Under the pieces are notes generated by a model. The model worked only from the letters and a program-made list of their open reading frames with translations. It made no database searches and was not told the DNA's origin. The translations under genes were made by a program, and so were the position numbers. 64,000 bases of DNA from contig NZ_JALOCF010000002.1 of the NCBI RefSeq assembly GCF_023227905.1, positions 62,001 to 126,000 on the forward strand, given 5' to 3'. The stretch is from Methylobacter sp. (lineage in GTDB: Bacteria > Pseudomonadota > Gammaproteobacteria > Methylococcales > Methylomonadaceae). Of the stretch, positions 28,817 through 40,078 are shown one piece after another. Within the stretch, counting starts at the first letter, position 1; every line of letters starts with the position of its first letter.

Positions 28817-31800
28817 TCACTCACATAAAACCTCTACAAGCACATCGGTTGCCCATCGTTCACCATTTACAGCCTGTGCTCTTCCGCAAACATCAGACAT
28901 GGAAACCAATTGATAATCTACGCTATCATCAAAGTCGAAGTAACTCTCAGCGAACTTCTCAAATTTTATATTCCAATAATCAATTCCTTGATCGAGTCTG
29001 ACTTTTATTGCCTTGCCTGAGTCTAATTTAATAATTAGTTTCCTATGGTGAGGGATATCTCTCACACTATCGAAAATATTCATTATCACAGGGGCGCCCA
29101 GCTTTTTACTCATCCATTTCTGAGCAAAAGATTCAAATTTATCTCGGCTTGCCCAATCATGGTGAGCCCGGTTTCCATTTCGCTCTTTCGGCTTAAAAAG
29201 TGTATTGACAGTTAAGGCGTTACCATTCACATTCTTATCAAAGACTGGCTTAAGTAAAGCGCTTAAAAGCGTTACAGCGGCTGGGTTCTGAATATATCTG
29301 TCGGAATAAATAACCTCTGTTACTTTACCGTTCTCCCATAAAGCGCTTAATTCTTCATGTTGACTGTTGATATGCTCCCAGAACCTGTATCCAAAGCTAA
29401 TTAGAGCGCCATTAAGTTCTGAGACGATTTCGATATCGAAAACCAATGATTCAGCTTTAGTCATCCAGCGAGAGGCATCAACTTCTGTTAATTCTGCTAA
29501 ATCAGCCGCTTCGGTTTCAACTACCATCTCACCCCGCTGATGCCATGAAGAACCTGGAATCAATGCATCAGAAAACTTCGAGCCAATTGTGAAAACAGCT
29601 CCCTCTTTTACAACTTGCGCAACGATAGGGTTGCTGTCATCAAATGAGCTTTTGACAATACCAGCCCCAACAACGGACAGACGATAGAGATCATGTTGGA
29701 GGTCAGTATCTTGCGGCTCAAATCCTAGTACCAAATCAACCTTTACATTATCTTGTAAAAGATAATTGTGAATTGCTCTTCGAAACTCTGGAGCGAGCAG
29801 ATCCCATTCACTTTCATTTCCCTTAAGCCACAATACGAGACGTTCAGCACCTTCATTAATATGCCTACGTAATACTTCTTCAACTGAACCAGGGCAGTAT
29901 TTGGCGCCAGTTAACAGCTGCTCCTCTTCGGGCAGCTCCACATAACGAGCAAAGTTAGTCCCAAGCCATTCCAAAGCTAATTTACGGTCAAGCAGGTCGT
30001 GATCATGACGGGTTTGGGAGTCAAGTAAACACTCGCTGCAAGCTGTCTCACAGTGACTACATCCTAGTTGCTTTACCATAGCCACTAACAGCGATTCAAT
30101 ATGAATCGGGGCGCTAGAAGCGAATCCTGCTCCACCACTTATTATGTCATACAGTTGAATAACCCTGGCGGCAAACCCGTTTTCTAACCGGACAGGACGA
30201 GTTGCATAGCCAAGTTCGGAAGTTGAAATACCCAGAATCCCAGAAAGCGCAGACCGAAATGCGACCGCTAAAGTCGTCGCTATTTTCTTGGCTTCTTCTG
30301 AACCATCAGCGAGGAACTCTCCTGACACAGGATGGCGAAGCACCAATTCAAAAACATCAGTGTAAGAGTAGGCTCCCAGCACTAGATTTGGAACAAGACT
30401 TGCTGAACCTTGGCATGGTAAACGTCTATTGTTTCCATCTTTGTCTTCCTTGCTTGGACGAGGGGGAAAGTGACTATTTGATGGGGATAATGCCGAAGGA
30501 TAATCTTCAGCTGTTACCATAGACTCTGCTCTTCCACAGGATAAACAAAACGCATAACCATGACCAAATTCACCTGAGCTATGATGGAAAACTTTCCCAT
30601 TCACGCCATAAATCATATAGCCAAGTCGAGGATTTGGAAGAGGCACTTTATTCGCCTCAATGAATACCCAAGATGCTTCGACGGGTATAAACTTTTGATG
30701 CTCTATATTATTTGATGCGCTTGCATATGCATCCGTCACAAACCCAGCCGGCTGCATGACTTTTTTAATATTGGCGATCTTTATAGGTTTCCTACAGTCG
30801 TCATTTGTACAGACACGTTCTGCGCTTCTATCAACGCCTTCTTCGTACCCAAGCGTGCCACAACTATCACATCGCCAAGCGATATCTAATTTCTGCGCTT
30901 CATTTATGTTGCCATTAAGATTATGCCAATGCAGCGACACACCGGCTGAGCGGAACACTCTTCCATCTAAAACAATTTCCGCTCCCGGAGCGTATTCACG
31001 AACCGCGATTGCAAGGTTTCGGGATGGCAATCCTTTATATCTTGATACATTATCATCGCGGTCTTTCTTAGAGGGCTTATTTGTATCCCTATCTCTGATG
31101 TAATCTTCAATTGTGAAGTTATCGAAATTCACAACGTCTGTAGGGAAACCATACCCAGGCAAGAATGTACGAGCAGCCAGATCACGCAAAAGATACTCAT
31201 CACAATGACGACTTTTCTCCATTTGTATGCGCTTTAGATATGGGCTATTAGGTTTGGCATTGCGTTCTTCGGCAACAAGATAACGGTAGTCCTCAAGCCA
31301 ACGCGACTGAAGCTGTTTAATTTTAACAACGGTTTCCGACCGTAACTGAAACGACGAGAAGCCTTGTAAAGCTGTACCTCTAACCAATTCATTTATAGCT
31401 TCGTCCAAATCTGAAATTGCTTTTTGGAGCCAACTAATAAAACGATCACAAATAGAATCACTATGGTCATCATTAAAAAACCATTGGGTATCAAGATTGG
31501 TTCTTTCAGTTTTAGTTGTCCCTACTTCTCGAGATAAATAATTTGCCAACATGAAAGAATTGACATGTCTTTGAACTACCCTTGCAGAGTTAAGCGCCAC
31601 CGCAGGCGCAGGTATCACTGTTTCAAATGGCCAAGATGGGTTTGCAAAGACTTGCTGGTCGTGCGGATTGCCCTTACACAGAGTGTAAGCCAGCGCTCTT
31701 GATTCCTTGCTACGCCCTGCTCGCCCAGCACGCTGTAAATAGTTGGCAGGGTGCGGGGGAACATTATTCATAACTACGGCAGAAATACCGCCAATATCCA

Positions 31801-34800
31801 CTCCCATTTCCATGGTTGTGGAACAATTGAGCACGTTAATTTGACCTTTTTTGAACATGTCTTCGTAGCCTTCAAGACGCTCCGAAGACTGTTGTGCCGA
31901 GTGCTCAGCAGTACGATAATAAAATCCCCCTTCGACCGCCCTATCATTAATATCCGTCCACAGATTTTGTGATCTTAAACTTTTAATTGTCTCGTTACTA
32001 CTAACTAACTCTCTAACTTTTTTCAATCCTGGAGCATAATCCTCTTGTGAATAATCTAAGTCCCAAATTTCTGGCATCCTTACCTCTGTGACCTTGAAGT
32101 GTTTACGATCCTCGTCTGTTAGAACTTTGAAATCAATATGGGTAGGGAGATAGGGGGTTAACCCTTTAAAAGCAGTATCCAGCAATTTATTTGTTACCGG
32201 GCAAACAAATGCTTTATCGATTAACGAAAAGGTCATTTGTTCTTTTGTTAAATAGAATCGATTCCCGTCCGACTTTAATACTCGATTACTCTCGGTTAGT
32301 TGCAACCATGCTTTCCGTAACCAAAGATTCACTCGGTCAACATCACCTTTTTTTGTTGGGTCAAGATTGGCTGCCAACAACAGCATTTTTATTAATCGGT
32401 GACTATAACTTCCATTACGAATATTCGGCCATCGTTTTATTTGATTATCATCAGCTTCTTCTGATGCTGAGTTACGCAGCATTTTAGGGGAGAATCGAGT
32501 ACCAATCCATGCGCGCCAGTCTTCTTCCAATTGAATAAAACTATTTTCTCTGACATAAAAATCGAGCGAAACTTTTAGGAAATCTCTCCAGTCGTCCAAA
32601 GTGAGTCCGCTGTCTTCCCATAAATCTGGGGAAGAAATTATATGATTCAGACCAGTATAATCGACCTTAACCAATCCTTGAGTTTCAAGACTGTTCTGAC
32701 GTTTCGGTCTACGCATAAACTCACGAAACATTAGCATTTCCGCCAGTTTTAAAGGGCCATCATTTTGCTTGAAAATTTCCGGTTTATGGTATTGGTTGTA
32801 GAGCAATATCGATTTTTTAATGTCTGTTTTTTCCTTTAGCTCATCTGCTAACTCTTTCCAACTTAATGGCTTCAATACTATGCCGACTGTTTCGCCTTTA
32901 AGTTGTCTTACCTTTAGTTTAAGCCTCTCTGCTCTCTCTTTTGAATCCTGGGCTTCAAGCGGCATTCCCCAAGATCGATAATCTTCAGCATCTTGCTCAG
33001 CTGATTGGGCGGCTTTTAAAAGTTTCTCAATATCAGCGTTTTCGTTTGGTTTTTCATGCTGGCTTTTTTTGTGGTGCTGCTTCAATATTTCAACAACTAA
33101 ACCTCTTAGGCTGCTTCGCTCTGCTTCCTGTTGCATACGCACCGCCATGCGTGCTGTACCTTGCCGGCTGTCAGTAAATGTGATCAGCCGGCGCCCCTGG
33201 CCTGGCAATGATTGTGGCCCATGCCCTTTTTGCCCATCTTCGTTGTTGAAATCAGGGCAATATTCCAAGACAGTAGGCACTGCATTCGCCACATAAAAGG
33301 GAGAACCCAAGAGCGCTCGCCGAAAAGGAAAAGCCTTCTTGCTGCCCTCATATTCACAACCGGCCTTACTACAAACTGCCTCGCCATCGTTCATGCCAAG
33401 ATGCACAGTTTCTTCTGATTTTGCAAGAAACTCAGCACTATACATATCAAGCTCAATGGGGATAAAACCTACATCTTCGTTGGGAACCGAAGATAAGATC
33501 AGTGGGGTTTTAGTAGAGAGTACGGAGGCCCCTTCGTCGAAATCCGTTTCCTCCCTATACTCCGACTCACTCAACAAAGAAAACTCATCTCCTCCAGATG
33601 CATCCCACTGTATCAACTTGCCCCGTTTATCTCGAGCTAGCAAATGCGGTTCATTACATTCATTACAGAAGCTCACCTCAAAAACAGGACTGCCACAGTG
33701 ACAAGTTTGCCGCTGGCTCACATATACATAACCGAAGGGCCATTTATTTTGTAAGGGCGTGTTCTTTTTTGCCTCACAATCTTTATTAAAACAAGACCAA
33801 AGTCCTTGAATTGTCCGCTGAAAAAAATGCGCTCTAAGCCTCAAAAACGCGGGTTCATTTTCGGATGGTTGAGTGCCTGTGCAAATATCCAGCCAACGCA
33901 GAGTCTTGGCTTGAGATAAGCTACTGCCTAATCGTTGATTAAGTTCATTGGCAATTTCTGTTAGTTTTAACGGCTTAGGTGTACTCACTGAAATTTCCCT
34001 AAGCGCCCTAGCTTCTGGTGAGTGTGTCAGCATTTGGTAGCGTTCAGGATGAATATGTGGCTCCTTTGCGTTGGTAACCTGCATCGCTTCCAAATCACCC
34101 AAATCAACAGAGATATTTTTGCTATTAGGCAGCCCCGGAATAACTCGATTTCCTCCCCAAACATCAATTCTTTCAACAGGTACGCCCGATAAATCTGAAA
34201 GAAACTTCTTCAACTGTTCTTCTGCATCACCACCCGCAATTGTTGCAGAGGTTGCCACAAAGCGAACCTCTTTGGGGCTCACACCAAAGGCGTGCATCAC
34301 TCGGCGCAACTGCAATGCCAGCTCTGCTGCCTGCGAGCCAACATAGGTATGAGCTTCATCTAATATTATCCAACGGAGAGACTTTTCTTCCCGAGATTTT
34401 TGTATAATTGATGCGTCAGTTTGGCGCACCATTATGTACTCTAGCATGGTGCCGTTGGTGACTAGGATGGGAGCCGGTTCTCTCCTCATCAGTTCACGAG
34501 ATAAGATCTCATTCGGCTTTATAGCCTGCTCACTCCTAACTTTCGAATGAAGCTCTTCTGTTTTACCGTTGTAAAGGCAATAACGGATTCCTTTATCAAA
34601 GGACTGTGTCCAAGCATTTAAACGCTCTCGTTGCGAGTTGATCAGTGCATTAAGAGGATAGAGAAACAATGCCCGCACGCCAATCAGTGGCTCGTCGCCG
34701 TTGTCCTTATATTCTCGATAAAGGTCTTCAAGCACCGGGACCATAAAACATTCTGTTTTACCAGACCCAGTACCACTGGTCACAACTACAGAGTGCTTTT

Positions 34801-35146
34801 TCTCAAGCAAAGATTTCCAGCTAGCAAGCTGATGCGTAAAAGGTTTCCAGTTCGCACCGAAACGATAACGACCGTGTTGATTACCATCAAGCGATTCTAC
34901 AACTGCCTTACTTAAAAGCTTCTCTTTGGACGCTAATTCTTGCATCGTAACGTCTGATCCTTGCCAGCCAAACATTTGCTCAAACACAGGCGGGGCAAGA
35001 AATGATCCATCTTTCCCGCATTCAGATCTCATAAGACTAGTTAAGTGATCGCGCAGCGCAGGGTTTGTAATACCCAAAACACTCAATGTAGCTTCGGTTG
35101 AACGTGATAAAGATTGCTCTACAAGAGAAGAAAAATACTTAGACAT
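28817..35146 (-). CDS. druE: Druantia type III helicase DruE
   Basis: 2109 residues, the very large size expected of DruE. An SF2 helicase lies at the N-terminal side: SGTGSGKTECF (about residue 125), NGTMLEYIMVRQTD, LDEAHTYVG (about 262) and SATIAGG, with the second RecA domain after about 1100 (TTMEMGVDIGG, then QRAGRAGRS). The C-terminal third holds a DUF1998-type region with a cysteine cluster (CSHCETACSECLLD). Several CxxC pairs occur in the middle. It overlaps druH by 8 bases. Druantia is an anti-phage system; DruE is its common helicase and the mechanism is not established. Confidence 0.9.
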   Translation of the reverse strand: MSKYFSSLVEQSLSRSTEATLSVLGITNPALRDHLTSLMRSECGKDGSFLAPPVFEQMFGWQGSDVTMQELASKEKLLSKAVVESLDGNQHGRYRFGANWKPFTHQLASWKSLLEKKHSVVVTSGTGSGKTECFMVPVLEDLYREYKDNGDEPLIGVRALFLYPLNALINSQRERLNAWTQSFDKGIRYCLYNGKTEELHSKVRSEQAIKPNEILSRELMRREPAPILVTNGTMLEYIMVRQTDASIIQKSREEKSLRWIILDEAHTYVGSQAAELALQLRRVMHAFGVSPKEVRFVATSATIAGGDAEEQLKKFLSDLSGVPVERIDVWGGNRVIPGLPNSKNISVDLGDLEAMQVTNAKEPHIHPERYQMLTHSPEARALREISVSTPKPLKLTEIANELNQRLGSSLSQAKTLRWLDICTGTQPSENEPAFLRLRAHFFQRTIQGLWSCFNKDCEAKKNTPLQNKWPFGYVYVSQRQTCHCGSPVFEVSFCNECNEPHLLARDKRGKLIQWDASGGDEFSLLSESEYREETDFDEGASVLSTKTPLILSSVPNEDVGFIPIELDMYSAEFLAKSEETVHLGMNDGEAVCSKAGCEYEGSKKAFPFRRALLGSPFYVANAVPTVLEYCPDFNNEDGQKGHGPQSLPGQGRRLITFTDSRQGTARMAVRMQQEAERSSLRGLVVEILKQHHKKSQHEKPNENADIEKLLKAAQSAEQDAEDYRSWGMPLEAQDSKERAERLKLKVRQLKGETVGIVLKPLSWKELADELKEKTDIKKSILLYNQYHKPEIFKQNDGPLKLAEMLMFREFMRRPKRQNSLETQGLVKVDYTGLNHIISSPDLWEDSGLTLDDWRDFLKVSLDFYVRENSFIQLEEDWRAWIGTRFSPKMLRNSASEEADDNQIKRWPNIRNGSYSHRLIKMLLLAANLDPTKKGDVDRVNLWLRKAWLQLTESNRVLKSDGNRFYLTKEQMTFSLIDKAFVCPVTNKLLDTAFKGLTPYLPTHIDFKVLTDEDRKHFKVTEVRMPEIWDLDYSQEDYAPGLKKVRELVSSNETIKSLRSQNLWTDINDRAVEGGFYYRTAEHSAQQSSERLEGYEDMFKKGQINVLNCSTTMEMGVDIGGISAVVMNNVPPHPANYLQRAGRAGRSKESRALAYTLCKGNPHDQQVFANPSWPFETVIPAPAVALNSARVVQRHVNSFMLANYLSREVGTTKTERTNLDTQWFFNDDHSDSICDRFISWLQKAISDLDEAINELVRGTALQGFSSFQLRSETVVKIKQLQSRWLEDYRYLVAEERNAKPNSPYLKRIQMEKSRHCDEYLLRDLAARTFLPGYGFPTDVVNFDNFTIEDYIRDRDTNKPSKKDRDDNVSRYKGLPSRNLAIAVREYAPGAEIVLDGRVFRSAGVSLHWHNLNGNINEAQKLDIAWRCDSCGTLGYEEGVDRSAERVCTNDDCRKPIKIANIKKVMQPAGFVTDAYASASNNIEHQKFIPVEASWVFIEANKVPLPNPRLGYMIYGVNGKVFHHSSGEFGHGYAFCLSCGRAESMVTAEDYPSALSPSNSHFPPRPSKEDKDGNNRRLPCQGSASLVPNLVLGAYSYTDVFELVLRHPVSGEFLADGSEEAKKIATTLAVAFRSALSGILGISTSELGYATRPVRLENGFAARVIQLYDIISGGAGFASSAPIHIESLLVAMVKQLGCSHCETACSECLLDSQTRHDHDLLDRKLALEWLGTNFARYVELPEEEQLLTGAKYCPGSVEEVLRRHINEGAERLVLWLKGNESEWDLLAPEFRRAIHNYLLQDNVKVDLVLGFEPQDTDLQHDLYRLSVVGAGIVKSSFDDSNPIVAQVVKEGAVFTIGSKFSDALIPGSSWHQRGEMVVETEAADLAELTEVDASRWMTKAESLVFDIEIVSELNGALISFGYRFWEHINSQHEELSALWENGKVTEVIYSDRYIQNPAAVTLLSALLKPVFDKNVNGNALTVNTLFKPKERNGNRAHHDWASRDKFESFAQKWMSKKLGAPVIMNIFDSVRDIPHHRKLIIKLDSGKAIKVRLDQGIDYWNIKFEKFAESYFDFDDSVDYQLVSMSDVCGRAQAVNGERWATDVLVEVLCE

Positions 35147-38100
35147 GGAATTCCAATTCCTTATTTGTTAATTTATTATTTGCGGCAAAACGAAGCAGCG
35201 AATACTGATACACATGATCAAACCACTGGCTATCGAAATCTCTCACCAGTCTTAAAAAAAATATTGCATTTGCTGAATCAACGAAAACATCTTCGAATTT
35301 AATTTTCCCTACTGATATAGCAGCAGCAAACACGGGTAGATATACAACGGCATTGCGGTAGTCCATTTCAGGTTTGAATGAAACGGGACTTTCTTGTTGG
35401 GATAAACACCAATTTTTCAAACGACTGCCGCCGAACTCTGGCCAACTATCATCCCGTCTCGACCGGATCAGATCCTGATACCAATTGGAAACAACATGTT
35501 GCATCGCCGATTCTGGTATTTGGGTCTCTTTGGGAAGACAACCTTCATTGAGCCACTGTTGTATATTTCCGTTGTATGATGGAATTGCCTCTCCGAGACG
35601 TCGATACATTTTTTTTATAACCTCGGGTACGAAGTCCTCTCTTATACCCTTCTGCAATAAGTAATACTTTAATTTATCCGCTGCGTTTTTTATCTCTAAA
35701 ATTGGAAACAGCTCCCATATAAAAGGAAACTCAGCCTCAATACGGGAGATAAAATCGACAGACATTTCAAACTTAAACATAGCCATTGCCAAGGCGGACG
35801 GGATTCTCACCAAGGCACGCCAAACTTCAAAAGTGGACAGCGGCAAATAACCGTAATTGTCGTATAAAGCTCTTAAGAATTGCCAACTGCTGTGAGCAGG
35901 ATTCAACGCCATTGCATTCAATACTGCCTGGAATGAATTCGAAGCCGATGTAGGAGAGAACATTAACACCGCTTTCTGCAAATTGCGTATCTCTCCAATA
36001 CGCTCATACTGTTCTAGATTTCCCGCTAAGAATAATGGCCGAAACGCAACAGATGAGCTTTTTTGAGGAACAATTAACCAAGGCCCCAATCTGTCAATTA
36101 TATCTGGTAGTTCAAATTCACCTGTGGCAACACCTTGTGTCATGCGAGAACCTAACTCGATTGGGAGACGCTCGGGCTCACTTAATAGCATGAGCATGGG
36201 CTTGGGTAACTTGCCACGCTTGCTGATGTTAGTTGATGAAACTAACAATCGCCGACTAAGATCAAGCTGCATTTCAACAGCATACCTACCAAAACGACAA
36301 ACAATATTATTGTCGATAGTCAGTTCAACGAGTTGATCGATCCCTGTTTGTAGAGAAAGTAAGTTCTCTATCTGGTCTTTCAGGTTAAAGAGATTTACTT
36401 CAACAGGCTTATCACAAACTTTTACATGCCATGTATAGCACGCCTTAGAGGCCGTGCCTCCCTTCAAGCTCAATTCCATCCTGTACTTAGTTGTTGATTG
36501 TTCTGCCCGTCCGAATAAATAAACACGTCCCCCCAAAAGATCTGAGACGGGTAAGGATTTTGGTAAAGGTTGTTCATCTTTATCAAATGCTAAATAGCCC
36601 GATGCAGGAAAAGGTAACTCAATGCGAATTGGATCACTTTCGAGATTAGGGGTTATAAGCACAGATACATGTGCTGGGGGTATCCCGTCCACTTCAAGAG
36701 ATAGTTCCGTATGGTCATCATGTCGCACACGCCTCACCGCAACTTGGGGCTTATCCAGTTTATAAAGACACGGAGCTTTGGAATAAAACAGAATACTCCC
36801 TTGGTTAGGCTGCTCTCCGTTCTTTAGCTTAATTTTAAGATCAGCCGGTAGGATCCCGATACGTTTGCGAAGGAGCGTTATGTTTTCATTATTCCGAACT
36901 GCCAAATAGTGACATCCCAGTCGCTGTTGCAATGAGCACGCATCAACTGCTTTGCCTGAAAGAAAGATATATGCCCCTTGCGCGCCAAAAGCCGGATCAG
37001 AACTAATGAATTCCACTGTAGGTACACCTAAAAATGTGAGGCTTGGCGCACTAGGCCATTTTAAAACATTACCTTTCAAGTCAAGCGCTAGACCTGCCGA
37101 GGCCAAGTCACCTGTTCGAATACGAAATGTTTCCTCAGTCGCTACGTTGACAACACATTGCCCCTGAACCTTAACAGCGCGACAATTAAGACATTCATCG
37201 TACTGGGTACAAACGCCCCCCTCTACATCAATTTCCGAGTTACTTGGTAGTAAAAGCAATACATCAGTGCATTTCGTTCTAAAGCTAGCTTGCCCACAGA
37301 GTTGCCAACGCTCGTCTACAGACTCAAAACCAAGCGGTATTTCCCCAACTGTCACCGCGGTATTTTGAATAGGAATTTCGGCGAATACGGAGCCTCCATA
37401 TAAAGCGACGAGAGTCAGTCCGTCGCTCGGCGATTGTCGCTTACATCTAACAAGACTATGTTTCAGGCGAATTCTGGCTCTTTTATGTTCTAAAACAGCG
37501 TAACCGGCTCCTAAGCTGACCAACTGTTTTTCTGCTTCACAAATTGCGAGTTCAAAGCGGCATGAAGGTGGCTCACCGTCCAGGTTGAATGTCACCTCTT
37601 TGGGAAAAGTAATTTCTGTTTGAAGAACATCGCTGTTTTGGTTGGTAAAAAAATGTGTACAGTTCCAATTTCTCTCAGCTGCTCTTCGCGGGCGCGTATT
37701 TTTTGAAGCTGAATGGAGTAAGCCATTAAGAAACTCACTACCCGTTTCTTCATCAAGAGGTATGGGGAAACGTTCACGCCATTTTGGACTAACTGCATCA
37801 AGCTCGCTCACAGGCTCATCTTGTTTGTCTAGCCCGTACAAATGAACAATGGAGACTAATTCATCCGCCATTTGCGCAACCAACTCCACCGACGTATCTT
37901 CCGAAAAAACTTGAGGAAGCCCCGCGTGTTCAATCAATTTGGTCACCAGCTGCCTTGTGGTATAGCCAAGAAGCTCGGCACTTTCGTATTGCTTAAGGAT
38001 CCTAACAAATACTGATTGGAAGCGGCTTGTTGCTTGCTTAAGCAGACGAAATGGCAACCCCCCTTCGCTGAACACCGAGCCCAGAAAATTTCTCCGTTCC

Positions 38101-38489
38101 GACTCATAAAAGCGAACCGGACGGCCCCAGAAATCTTCGAGCCCTTTAGGTACAACCCGCCTCAACTCAACCGCAGAAAGTGAGAAGCCTAATGCCGACC
38201 ATATCGGCTCCCAAGTCCAGCCGCAATCGCGCTCATATTCGCGCCGATACCACTCCGCGCAAAACAACGTGAAACAGGCATTTGCACTTTTATCGTGGGT
38301 GAAATTAGCCATATTGCCAAACTCTGATAGCAAACGCTTTAAATCACCATACTCCTCATTGCTGACATGATATTCATAAAGTGGACGCTGATCAGATTTC
38401 TTCAATGATCTTCTACTTAAAAAGGCAGTGAGCCATGAAGAAAATTTAACCACTGAAGCTTCTCTAACTGTTTGCGTGCTTGTTTCCAT
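35139..38489 (-). CDS. druH: Druantia type III protein DruH (STY4851-like)
   Basis: 1116 residues. The N-terminal pattern (SSWLTAFLSRRSLKKSDQRPLYEYHVSNEEY) and the overall size match the STY4851/ECs_5259 family, which is DruH of type III Druantia. No enzymatic motif is visible. A cysteine group (CTQYDECLNC, then QGQC) near residues 425-450 could bind metal. The partner DruE follows at once with an 8-base overlap. The start lies 65 bases after the Argonaute stop, with no terminator between them, so read-through from the SPARTA genes is likely. The family call is from memory of the annotation pattern. Confidence 0.82.
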   Translation of the reverse strand: METSTQTVREASVVKFSSWLTAFLSRRSLKKSDQRPLYEYHVSNEEYGDLKRLLSEFGNMANFTHDKSANACFTLFCAEWYRREYERDCGWTWEPIWSALGFSLSAVELRRVVPKGLEDFWGRPVRFYESERRNFLGSVFSEGGLPFRLLKQATSRFQSVFVRILKQYESAELLGYTTRQLVTKLIEHAGLPQVFSEDTSVELVAQMADELVSIVHLYGLDKQDEPVSELDAVSPKWRERFPIPLDEETGSEFLNGLLHSASKNTRPRRAAERNWNCTHFFTNQNSDVLQTEITFPKEVTFNLDGEPPSCRFELAICEAEKQLVSLGAGYAVLEHKRARIRLKHSLVRCKRQSPSDGLTLVALYGGSVFAEIPIQNTAVTVGEIPLGFESVDERWQLCGQASFRTKCTDVLLLLPSNSEIDVEGGVCTQYDECLNCRAVKVQGQCVVNVATEETFRIRTGDLASAGLALDLKGNVLKWPSAPSLTFLGVPTVEFISSDPAFGAQGAYIFLSGKAVDACSLQQRLGCHYLAVRNNENITLLRKRIGILPADLKIKLKNGEQPNQGSILFYSKAPCLYKLDKPQVAVRRVRHDDHTELSLEVDGIPPAHVSVLITPNLESDPIRIELPFPASGYLAFDKDEQPLPKSLPVSDLLGGRVYLFGRAEQSTTKYRMELSLKGGTASKACYTWHVKVCDKPVEVNLFNLKDQIENLLSLQTGIDQLVELTIDNNIVCRFGRYAVEMQLDLSRRLLVSSTNISKRGKLPKPMLMLLSEPERLPIELGSRMTQGVATGEFELPDIIDRLGPWLIVPQKSSSVAFRPLFLAGNLEQYERIGEIRNLQKAVLMFSPTSASNSFQAVLNAMALNPAHSSWQFLRALYDNYGYLPLSTFEVWRALVRIPSALAMAMFKFEMSVDFISRIEAEFPFIWELFPILEIKNAADKLKYYLLQKGIREDFVPEVIKKMYRRLGEAIPSYNGNIQQWLNEGCLPKETQIPESAMQHVVSNWYQDLIRSRRDDSWPEFGGSRLKNWCLSQQESPVSFKPEMDYRNAVVYLPVFAAAISVGKIKFEDVFVDSANAIFFLRLVRDFDSQWFDHVYQYSLLRFAANNKLTNKELEFHV

Positions 38490-38554
38490 AAACTAATGCC
38501 ATTCCTAGGTTGACTTAATGATTTGCAGAAAATACGAAGTATTGGATTGATCTT

Positions 38555-40078
38555 TTAGATATAGTGCTTGAATGGCAGCGGCGGCAGCTCGTGTGCCATT
38601 GGCGTTGCTGTCAGTATTTCTCCAACCTGATCGGCAAACCTTAACGTGACAGGCTCTCCATCTGCGTATACACAAGCATTAAAATTAACCTTCGTTAAGC
38701 CCAATATATCCTCCATAACGAGCTCCAGTTCTGCTTTTCCATAGCAGATTTCAATGCTCAAGGGCCGAGGAACTTCCCTGCCCGGATAGGTCATAAGGCG
38801 TGGTATATAACCTTTGGTCCACAGATAACCTTTGCGCTGATTGGCGAGCAATGCTATACCTCTTGCTACCGGCCGAGTTCCTGAACTGTAGAGTTTAAAA
38901 AGACCATCGTTTCGAATACGAATACTCACCACATTGGTATGATTTGATACTCCAGCCTGGAACCCTTCCCATTCATCTTGGTTGATCTTGGTTTTACCGT
39001 GAATAAAGAGCTCCTTTGGTGGCTCACCATGAGATCGTTCATAAGCATTAACGATCATCTCAGCTAATTGCTTGGCATCTTTAAAGGGCAAATGGAACTC
39101 TTTGGATGTTTCCGAATACCACGGTCCCATTGCACCTTTAAATACCAAACCATCGCCAGAATCGAGAAACATTTGGGCTCCACAACAGGCATTACCAGGA
39201 TCTTTTGAGGTCATGTCTTTTTTAAATACAAGGCCAACATAACAGACGCCTTCCCGTACATTGGCTAACCGCCATGGCCGCCCAGATGATTTAAAGTAAG
39301 CGGTAGTACACAGATTCCATGCCACAGATGCCGGATCTTGTATCTGTCTAATTTGACGATTATTGATAACAAAGTCATCTGGAGCCAGTGTTGTTTCCCT
39401 TACAACCTGAACCACTTCTTTCGTGTCCAATAAACGTGCTTTAAGCTGGTTGTGAAAATTCAACTCATACTTATAAATCTCTGCATGCTGATGGTCTTCT
39501 TCAAAAAGCGAAAACTGTGTTTCAAGGATACGTGCCTGCTTTTCGTTCATCAGAATGGGTGAAGGCTGAGCGATGGACGTAGGAACCGACGATTTGGGAC
39601 GCCCATACTTGTATACCTCTTCTGGCACCACGACAAACCAGATATCAACAGAAGACTCTTCTTCTCTTAAGTGACGGCGTATTTCATTCTCGTAGAGGCT
39701 AACTGTGTTGTATATCGCCTGATAACGGTCTTTTATGCGGATATTCTCCAGAATCTTTTTCTCGGTGATTTTTATCGTGCAAACAGGTTCAACTGGCCAT
39801 TTCGCGCCAAAAATAGCTTCAAATCCTGGAAAAGGGGTATGGTGCGTAGCATCAACATTTGCTGAAGGAATGTAATGATTAATTGATTTAACCCATTTCT
39901 TATAACGCTCTATGCCTTTTGGCGAACCCACTAAGCCTATGCGTAACGATCTGGGCCTATCCGGCCCATCCAGCGGGCCGAATAGCATTAATCCATCTTT
40001 TGAGAAATCCAGCTGTTGCTCGAAACCAAAGCATAGTTGGGGTTCGGGAATGTAGATTAGTCGATTAGGCGAATTCAT
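38555..40078 (-). CDS. short prokaryotic Argonaute (SPARTA)
   Basis: 507 residues, the usual length of short Argonautes, which have MID and PIWI domains but no N or PAZ domains. The PIWI-like part is at about 270-507 (WRLANVREGVCYVGLVF; ELFIHGKTKINQDEWEGFQ; YLWTKGYIPRLMTYPG). The catalytic Asp-Glu-Asp-His set appears incomplete (GK where RDG is usual), as expected because short Argonautes do not cut. It works with TIR-APAZ: guide RNA-directed DNA recognition activates NAD+ cleavage. Its start overlaps the TIR-APAZ stop by 14 bases. Confidence 0.9.
   Translation of the reverse strand: MNSPNRLIYIPEPQLCFGFEQQLDFSKDGLMLFGPLDGPDRPRSLRIGLVGSPKGIERYKKWVKSINHYIPSANVDATHHTPFPGFEAIFGAKWPVEPVCTIKITEKKILENIRIKDRYQAIYNTVSLYENEIRRHLREEESSVDIWFVVVPEEVYKYGRPKSSVPTSIAQPSPILMNEKQARILETQFSLFEEDHQHAEIYKYELNFHNQLKARLLDTKEVVQVVRETTLAPDDFVINNRQIRQIQDPASVAWNLCTTAYFKSSGRPWRLANVREGVCYVGLVFKKDMTSKDPGNACCGAQMFLDSGDGLVFKGAMGPWYSETSKEFHLPFKDAKQLAEMIVNAYERSHGEPPKELFIHGKTKINQDEWEGFQAGVSNHTNVVSIRIRNDGLFKLYSSGTRPVARGIALLANQRKGYLWTKGYIPRLMTYPGREVPRPLSIEICYGKAELELVMEDILGLTKVNFNACVYADGEPVTLRFADQVGEILTATPMAHELPPLPFKHYI

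Noticed and set aside
28817..38489. DISARM or Dpd assignment of the large helicase
   Set aside because: No DNA methylase or phospholipase-D partner; size and the 1116-residue partner fit Druantia type III better.
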